Origin: Acidobacteriota bacterium
GTDB lineage: Bacteria; Acidobacteriota; Terriglobia; Acidiferrales; UBA7541
Assembly: GCA_003161495.1 (NCBI GenBank)
Contig: PMOP01000126.1
Span: 1 to 5,556, forward strand
Length of the DNA: 5,556 bases
Direction: 5' to 3'
Shown: piece by piece, positions 4,303 to 5,556 of the stretch
Layout of the letters: each line of letters opens with the position of its first letter
How positions within the stretch are numbered: position 1 is the stretch's first letter
The notes under the pieces: generated by a model
Told to the model about the DNA's origin: nothing
Databases searched by the model: none
The model's input: the letters and a program-made list of their open reading frames with translations, nothing else
Translations under genes and position numbers: made by a program

Positions 4303-5556
4303 CTAAAACCCGCCGCCACCGCCGCCACCGAAACCGCCGCCTGAAGATCCGCCACCGCCGAAACCCGATCCGCCGCTGCTACGCGGAGCCGAAGCCATCA
4401 CGGAGCCCGCGCGCGCCGTCATATTGTCCAGGCTGCTGATGAACATCACCGGATAAAATCCGCCATTGTAGTAGCCGCCCTGATACCACGACGGCGGCTG
4501 CGTGTAAATATTCTGAAACGCTCCGACCCATTTCTTTTCCACGCCCAGGGCCATCGCGTAAGGCAAAAATTTCTCAAAGGTTTCCGGAGTCTGGCTGATC
4601 CGGTCCAGGTGATCGGCTTCCACGTGCGTCAGAAAATCCTCGAAGCCCAGCACTCCAGCGAGGGCCTTTACGCCGTTCGCAGTGTGCGCCCGCATGAACC
4701 AGCCGAATCCCGCGATGATTCCGCCTGAAAGAATCGCCGCAATAAAAAATGGGGCCGGCGCCATTCCCATTTTTTGCGAAAGCGTGTTGCCCATGAAAAA
4801 GAACAGCGCCCCCATGGCAATTCCTCCGCCCACAAAAGCGCTGCGCACGTAGTCCGGGCGATGTTGGAAATACCCGCGCTCCATCAACTCATCAAAAATG
4901 CTGTTCTTGATGTTCGGCAGATTTTTGTAAAACACATTCTGCAGGCTGGAAAGGTCCACGTCGGGCAGCACGCCATTGGAAAAGATTCCCGCAAGCAATA
5001 CCAGTTCGTGCGATTTCAACCCAGACCATTCCTTCGTGCCTTTTTTCAAGTGAAAGACGTAATCCTTGTTGTGCACGAGGCCCATCATTCCCGGCTTATC
5101 TTTTTCCTCGATCACGATGTATCCGCGCACGGCCAGATCCACGATCGTGGCCGTAATGTCCCGCATCGCCGCGGTTTCATCCACGAGCGTGCCGGCTTCT
5201 GCCGGGCTGATTCCGTCAGGCGGCGCGTATTGGACAGCGATCGGACCGACGCGCGGGTCGCGTCCGCGCGTGTACCACAGCCAGAACATGAACAGGAATA
5301 CGGGAATCGGAAAGAAGATCGGCCAATTGCTGGCCAGAAATTGATCGATCTGGTCTCTTGTCACGGGCTCTTTCACGAAGCCTTTGTCCCAGCCGACCAC
5401 CACCGTCAGCCCTTCGTGAAACGATAGCGGCCGCTGCATGGATACTTCCACCGTGTTTTCCGAAGCCCTCACGGCCGCGTTCTGCGCACGCGAGCCGTAC
5501 GACCCGGTGAATTCGTTGGTCCGAATGCCGGTCACGCCCGGAGGCAAGAAGATTTG
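4303..5556 (-). CDS. DUF2207-family membrane protein, N-terminus outside the window
   Basis: The reading frame is open to the window edge, so 417 C-terminal residues are visible; members are often near 600, so roughly 200 residues (signal peptide and most of the extracytoplasmic beta domain) should lie beyond 5556. Visible order: the end of the beta domain with EGLTVVVGWDKGFV (coded about 5412-5371), a membrane segment WPIFFPIPVFLFMFWLWY (about 5325-5272), then a charged cytosolic region with RDITATIVDLAVRGYIVIEE. Two more hydrophobic segments follow (about 4839-4789 and 4755-4695), then FEDFL (about 4644-4630) and the motif FEKFLPYAMALGVEKKW (about 4575-4525), both typical of the family. The protein ends in a Gly/Ser/Phe tail. 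The molecular function of DUF2207 proteins is not established; a role in the cell envelope is inferred from topology. TTG at 5547 is in frame but is not a credible start, since it falls inside the domain. The gene is convergent with the ClC gene. Confidence 0.85.
   Translation of the reverse strand, partial: QIFLPPGVTGIRTNEFTGSYGSRAQNAAVRASENTVEVSMQRPLSFHEGLTVVVGWDKGFVKEPVTRDQIDQFLASNWPIFFPIPVFLFMFWLWYTRGRDPRVGPIAVQYAPPDGISPAEAGTLVDETAAMRDITATIVDLAVRGYIVIEEKDKPGMMGLVHNKDYVFHLKKGTKEWSGLKSHELVLLAGIFSNGVLPDVDLSSLQNVFYKNLPNIKNSIFDELMERGYFQHRPDYVRSAFVGGGIAMGALFFFMGNTLSQKMGMAPAPFFIAAILSGGIIAGFGWFMRAHTANGVKALAGVLGFEDFLTHVEADHLDRISQTPETFEKFLPYAMALGVEKKWVGAFQNIYTQPPSWYQGGYYNGGFYPVMFISSLDNMTARAGSVMASAPRSSGGSGFGGGGSSGGGFGGGGGGGF
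4306..4380 (-). repeat. Low-complexity DNA encoding the Gly-rich C-terminal tail
   Basis: The last 25 codons of the DUF2207 gene are nearly all glycine, serine or phenylalanine, in SGGSGFGGGG-like units ending in seven glycines and Phe. The DNA is a run of imperfect GCC/ACC triplet repeats, prone to length change by slippage. Similar tails occur in DUF2207 and TPM-domain envelope proteins, so this is a family trait. Confidence 0.75.

Noticed and set aside
4306..4380. Triplet-rich tract as a satellite or CRISPR-like repeat
   Set aside because: It is coding sequence for a Gly-rich tail and has no regular repeat-spacer pattern.
4774..5427. 217-codon plus-strand frame opposite the DUF2207 gene
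   Set aside because: Antisense to conserved DUF2207 motifs; His/Arg-rich product without recognisable features.

Overview
This 5.6 kb window looks like ordinary chromosome from a moderately GC-rich bacterium. The gene types suggest Acidobacteriota or a close relative: an exported tandem-VOC protein, a ClC transporter with CBS domains, a DUF2207 membrane protein with a glycine-rich end, and REP-like palindromes between genes. This assignment is inference from style; no rRNA or marker gene is present to settle it. I see no phage, transposase, CRISPR array, tRNA or rRNA.

Layout from left to right: a minus-strand gene for an exported protein with two VOC (glyoxalase/dioxygenase fold) domains (51-860), with a likely terminator just behind it and a cut-off palindrome at the window edge. 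A 228-bp divergent intergenic region (861-1088) follows, with candidate promoters for both directions. Next are three plus-strand genes: dtd, D-aminoacyl-tRNA deacylase (1089-1538); a MarR-family regulator (1648-2097); and a ClC-type anion transporter with two CBS domains and an extra C-terminal module (2189-4225). The spacers are 109 and 91 bp with no convincing terminator, so the three may be co-transcribed. The MarR gene sits directly upstream of the ClC gene and may control it. A convergent minus-strand gene for a DUF2207 membrane protein fills the right side (4303-5556) and lacks its N-terminus because the window ends.

The two convergent genes are separated by a near-perfect 77-bp inverted repeat built from two 25-bp REP-like hairpins. 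It has the form of a REPIN and can act as a terminator on both strands. The ClC stop codon lies inside its left arm.

The genes do not form one obvious pathway. dtd is translation quality control, MarR/ClC is a possible regulated ion-transport pair, and the two outer genes are envelope proteins. I found no convincing new multi-gene system. The most interesting points are the unusual residues in the ClC ion and proton pathway, its C-terminal beta-rich extension, and the REPIN-like terminator.
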